This document shows, one piece after another, positions 5,785 to 7,164 of a DNA stretch of 7,164 bases. The notes under the pieces are model-generated. The model searched no databases and was not told the DNA's origin. It saw nothing but the letters and a program-made list of their open reading frames with translations. The stretch's first letter is position 1, and each line of letters opens with the position of its first letter. A program made the translations under genes and the position numbers. Origin of the DNA: Actinosomnolentus pattersoniae (SeqCode) (GTDB lineage Bacteria > Actinomycetota > UBA4738); assembly GCA_013817655.1 (NCBI GenBank), contig JACDCJ010000103.1, forward strand, positions 1 through 7,164, in the 5' to 3' direction.

Positions 5785-5799
5785 CGAACGTATGTTCGC
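5784..5799. promoter_or_regulatory. LexA (SOS) box upstream of the HNH endonuclease
   Basis: TCGAACGTATGTTCGC contains the perfect inverted repeat CGAAC-N4-GTTCG (5785-5798). It matches the Gram-positive LexA operator consensus CGAACRNRYGTTYG/C at every position. It overlaps the candidate -10 and start point and lies 16 bases before the start codon. By established knowledge of LexA, the site would be bound in undamaged cells and freed when RecA-ssDNA triggers LexA self-cleavage. SOS boxes are known before 13E12-type DUF222/HNH genes in mycobacteria, which supports the reading. Confidence 0.82.
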
Positions 5800-5814
5800 T
5801 TCGAGGAGAGCGCG

Positions 5815-7065
5815 GTGAGCGAGCTGCGGTCGGCTGTGGAGGGCCTACGGACGGAGGACCTCGGGCACCTCTCCGATGAAGCTCTGGAGGAGGACCTCGC
5901 CGAATGCCAGCGCGCGGCCGAGGTCCTGGAGGCCGAACGGCTGCGGCGACTCGCGGAGTTCGACCGGCGCCGTCCCTACCTCCGGGATGGGTACCTGTCC
6001 ACCTCGACGTGGTTCGCCCGGCGGTTCCGGGTGGGCTTCGGGGCGGCGGCCGGAGACGTTCGAAGGGCGCGGGCTCTGGAGGCCATGCCCCACACCCGGG
6101 AGGCCCTGGCCACGGGGCAGATCTCCTCATCGGCGGCCCGGATGTTGGTGGAGGCTCGGGAAACCAATCCCCAGGCCTTCGCCGAGGCCGAGCCCCTCCT
6201 GGTGGACGCGGCCCGGCGGCACGTCGTACGGGACCTAGCCCGGGTCTTGGCGTACTGGCGGAGTGCCGCCTCAGCCGGCCACGAACCTGGAGGCGATGAG
6301 CAGGCGCTGCGGGAGCGGCGGCGGCTGCACGTCTCTCCCACGGTCTTCGGGCTGGTCCGCATCGACGGGGACCTCGATCCCGACACGGGGGAGACCGTGC
6401 TCACGACCCTGCGAGCGTGTGTGGACGCCGAGCTTCGCTCACCGGATCCCGAGGATCGGCGCACTCCGGCCCAGCGCCGGGCCGACGCCCTGGGGGAGAT
6501 CTGCCGTCGGTGGCTCGATTCGGGCGACCGCCCGGAGATCAGAGGGGAGCGGCCCCATGTCACCCTCACCGTGGATGTTCGGGCCCTCCGGGGCGAAACG
6601 GGACGCCGCTCGGAGTTCGAGCACACCGGTCCGATCGGCGCTGAGGCGGCCCGGCGGTGGGCGTGCGACGCCGTGGTGACCAGGGTGCTGACCATGGGGC
6701 GCTCCGAGCCCCTGGACTTGGGCCGCAGGACCTCCGTGGTACCGGCCCCGATGCGCCGGGCGGTGGTCGTTCGGGACGGGGGATGCCGGTTCCCCGGCTG
6801 CGACCGCCCGCCTTCATGGTGCGATGCCCACCATGTGGTGCACTGGGCTGATGGCGGATCCACCGCCCTGGCCAACCTCCTGCTGATGTGCCGGCGCCAC
6901 CACCGCCTCGTCCATCAGGGCTTCCGGGTGGAGATGACCCGGGACGGGCCAAGCTTCCGAAGACCGGACGGGACGATCCTCGAGGGTCGGGACGATCCCC
7001 GAGGTCCCGGGGTGACCATGGACGCCGACGCTGCTCGCCGATGCGCCCTGGCCGGCGCCGGATAA
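5815..7065 (+). CDS. DUF222 / HNH endonuclease (13E12-repeat type), SOS-controlled
   Basis: The product is 416 residues. GTG at 5815 is preceded by AGGAG (5804-5808) with a 6-base spacer. Residues of roughly 10-260 are the alpha-helical DUF222 domain: 'LSDEALEEDLAECQRAAEVLEAERLRR' and 'GYLSTSTWFARRFRVG', then 'ALATGQISSSAARMLVEA'. The C-terminus is a zinc-stabilised HNH nuclease: CRFPGC at 324-329, CDAHH at 336-340, H343, 'GGST' at 347-350, Asn354, and MCRRHH at 358-363. These supply the His-Asn-His active site and the zinc-binding cysteines (C324, C329, C359), so the nuclease looks intact. Such proteins occur in many copies in actinobacterial genomes (M. tuberculosis 13E12 family). Their biological role is not settled; DNA damage response and selfish spread have both been considered. 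Here the LexA box ties expression to DNA damage. No terminal repeats or target duplications are seen. Confidence 0.9.
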   Translation: MSELRSAVEGLRTEDLGHLSDEALEEDLAECQRAAEVLEAERLRRLAEFDRRRPYLRDGYLSTSTWFARRFRVGFGAAAGDVRRARALEAMPHTREALATGQISSSAARMLVEARETNPQAFAEAEPLLVDAARRHVVRDLARVLAYWRSAASAGHEPGGDEQALRERRRLHVSPTVFGLVRIDGDLDPDTGETVLTTLRACVDAELRSPDPEDRRTPAQRRADALGEICRRWLDSGDRPEIRGERPHVTLTVDVRALRGETGRRSEFEHTGPIGAEAARRWACDAVVTRVLTMGRSEPLDLGRRTSVVPAPMRRAVVVRDGGCRFPGCDRPPSWCDAHHVVHWADGGSTALANLLLMCRRHHRLVHQGFRVEMTRDGPSFRRPDGTILEGRDDPRGPGVTMDADAARRCALAGAG

Positions 7066-7068
7066 GCT
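7063..7068 (+). promoter_or_regulatory. Candidate -10 element (TAAGCT) for the last gene
   Basis: TAAGCT fits TANNNT and ends 7 bases before the ATG at 7076, the same spacing as at the FmdB gene, with no Shine-Dalgarno between. It overlaps the TAA stop of the endonuclease gene, so its T and two As are needed for another reason and the match may be chance. Confidence 0.25.
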
Positions 7069-7075
7069 GACGGCG

Positions 7076-7164
7076 ATGTTCGGCGAGCAGAAGGCGATGG
7101 TGCTGGAGGTCAAGCCCTTCGGCGTGCACGGCCTGACCTACTACGACGTGACCGTTACGTTCCC
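7076..7164 (+). CDS. Unrecognised protein, N-terminus only (3' end outside window)
   Basis: ATG at 7076 opens a frame that stays open for 29 codons to the window edge, reading MFGEQKAMVLEVKPFGVHGL and then TYYDVTVTF. It begins 10 bases after the endonuclease stop, on the same strand. Codons end mostly in G or C (29-codon sample), as in real genes here. The alternating hydrophobic pattern suggests beta strands, and no signal peptide is seen. I do not recognise the family from this fragment. An in-frame ATG at codon 8 is a possible alternative start. Confidence 0.5.
   Translation, partial: MFGEQKAMVLEVKPFGVHGLTYYDVTVTF

Noticed and set aside
5815..7065. DUF222-HNH gene as part of a mobile element
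   Set aside because: 13E12-type genes have been suspected of mobility, but no terminal repeats, target duplications, integrase or transposase are visible here.

Overview
The window is a GC-rich stretch of bacterial chromosome with third codon positions dominated by G and C. It most resembles an actinobacterium or a relative known from environmental DNA. The reasons are a DUF222/HNH (13E12-type) endonuclease, a LexA box of the Gram-positive/actinobacterial type (CGAAC-N4-GTTCG), and TANNNT -10 elements sitting 7-8 bases before start codons, as in leaderless actinobacterial genes. No rRNA, tRNA, CRISPR array, insertion sequence or phage gene is visible.

Layout: (1) 1-690, minus strand, the N-terminal beta-propeller part of an S9-family (prolyl-oligopeptidase-like) peptidase, cut by the window edge. 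(2) 691-844, a divergent intergenic region with a palindrome and a good ribosome binding site. (3) 845-1660, a class I SAM-dependent methyltransferase whose reading frame is crossed by one in-frame TGA. (4) 1740-4394, a large signalling ATPase: class III cyclase-like domain, NB-ARC/STAND ATPase and TPR repeats. (5) 4416-5384, a CopD-type copper membrane protein. (6) 5468-5671, a small FmdB-type zinc-ribbon protein, followed by a tandem repeat and a terminator. (7) 5815-7065, a DUF222-HNH endonuclease with a LexA/SOS box over its promoter. (8) 7076 to the end, the first 29 codons of an unrecognised gene. Genes 3, 4 and 5 run in the same direction with gaps of 79 and 21 bases and no visible terminator, so they may be co-transcribed. 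Their functions do not obviously form one pathway.

The main finding is in gene 3. The TGA at 1259-1261 directly follows a Cys codon at the end of the beta-4 strand (...HTDVLC-TGA-LAAKL...). The frame continues intact for 132 more codons of convincing methyltransferase sequence. Three bases after the TGA there is a two-part hairpin: an outer 6-bp stem, and an inner perfect 6-bp stem with loop CGUGCU, whose G is 18 bases past the TGA. This fits the bacterial SECIS pattern. The only AGA codon of the gene lies in the inner stem, where it preserves pairing. The gene is therefore best read as a candidate selenoprotein methyltransferase with a Cys-Sec pair (C138-U139). A recent nonsense mutation or sequencing error is the alternative.

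The second point of interest is SOS control of the HNH endonuclease. The third is the recurrence of leaderless-type promoters at the S9 peptidase, FmdB and last genes.
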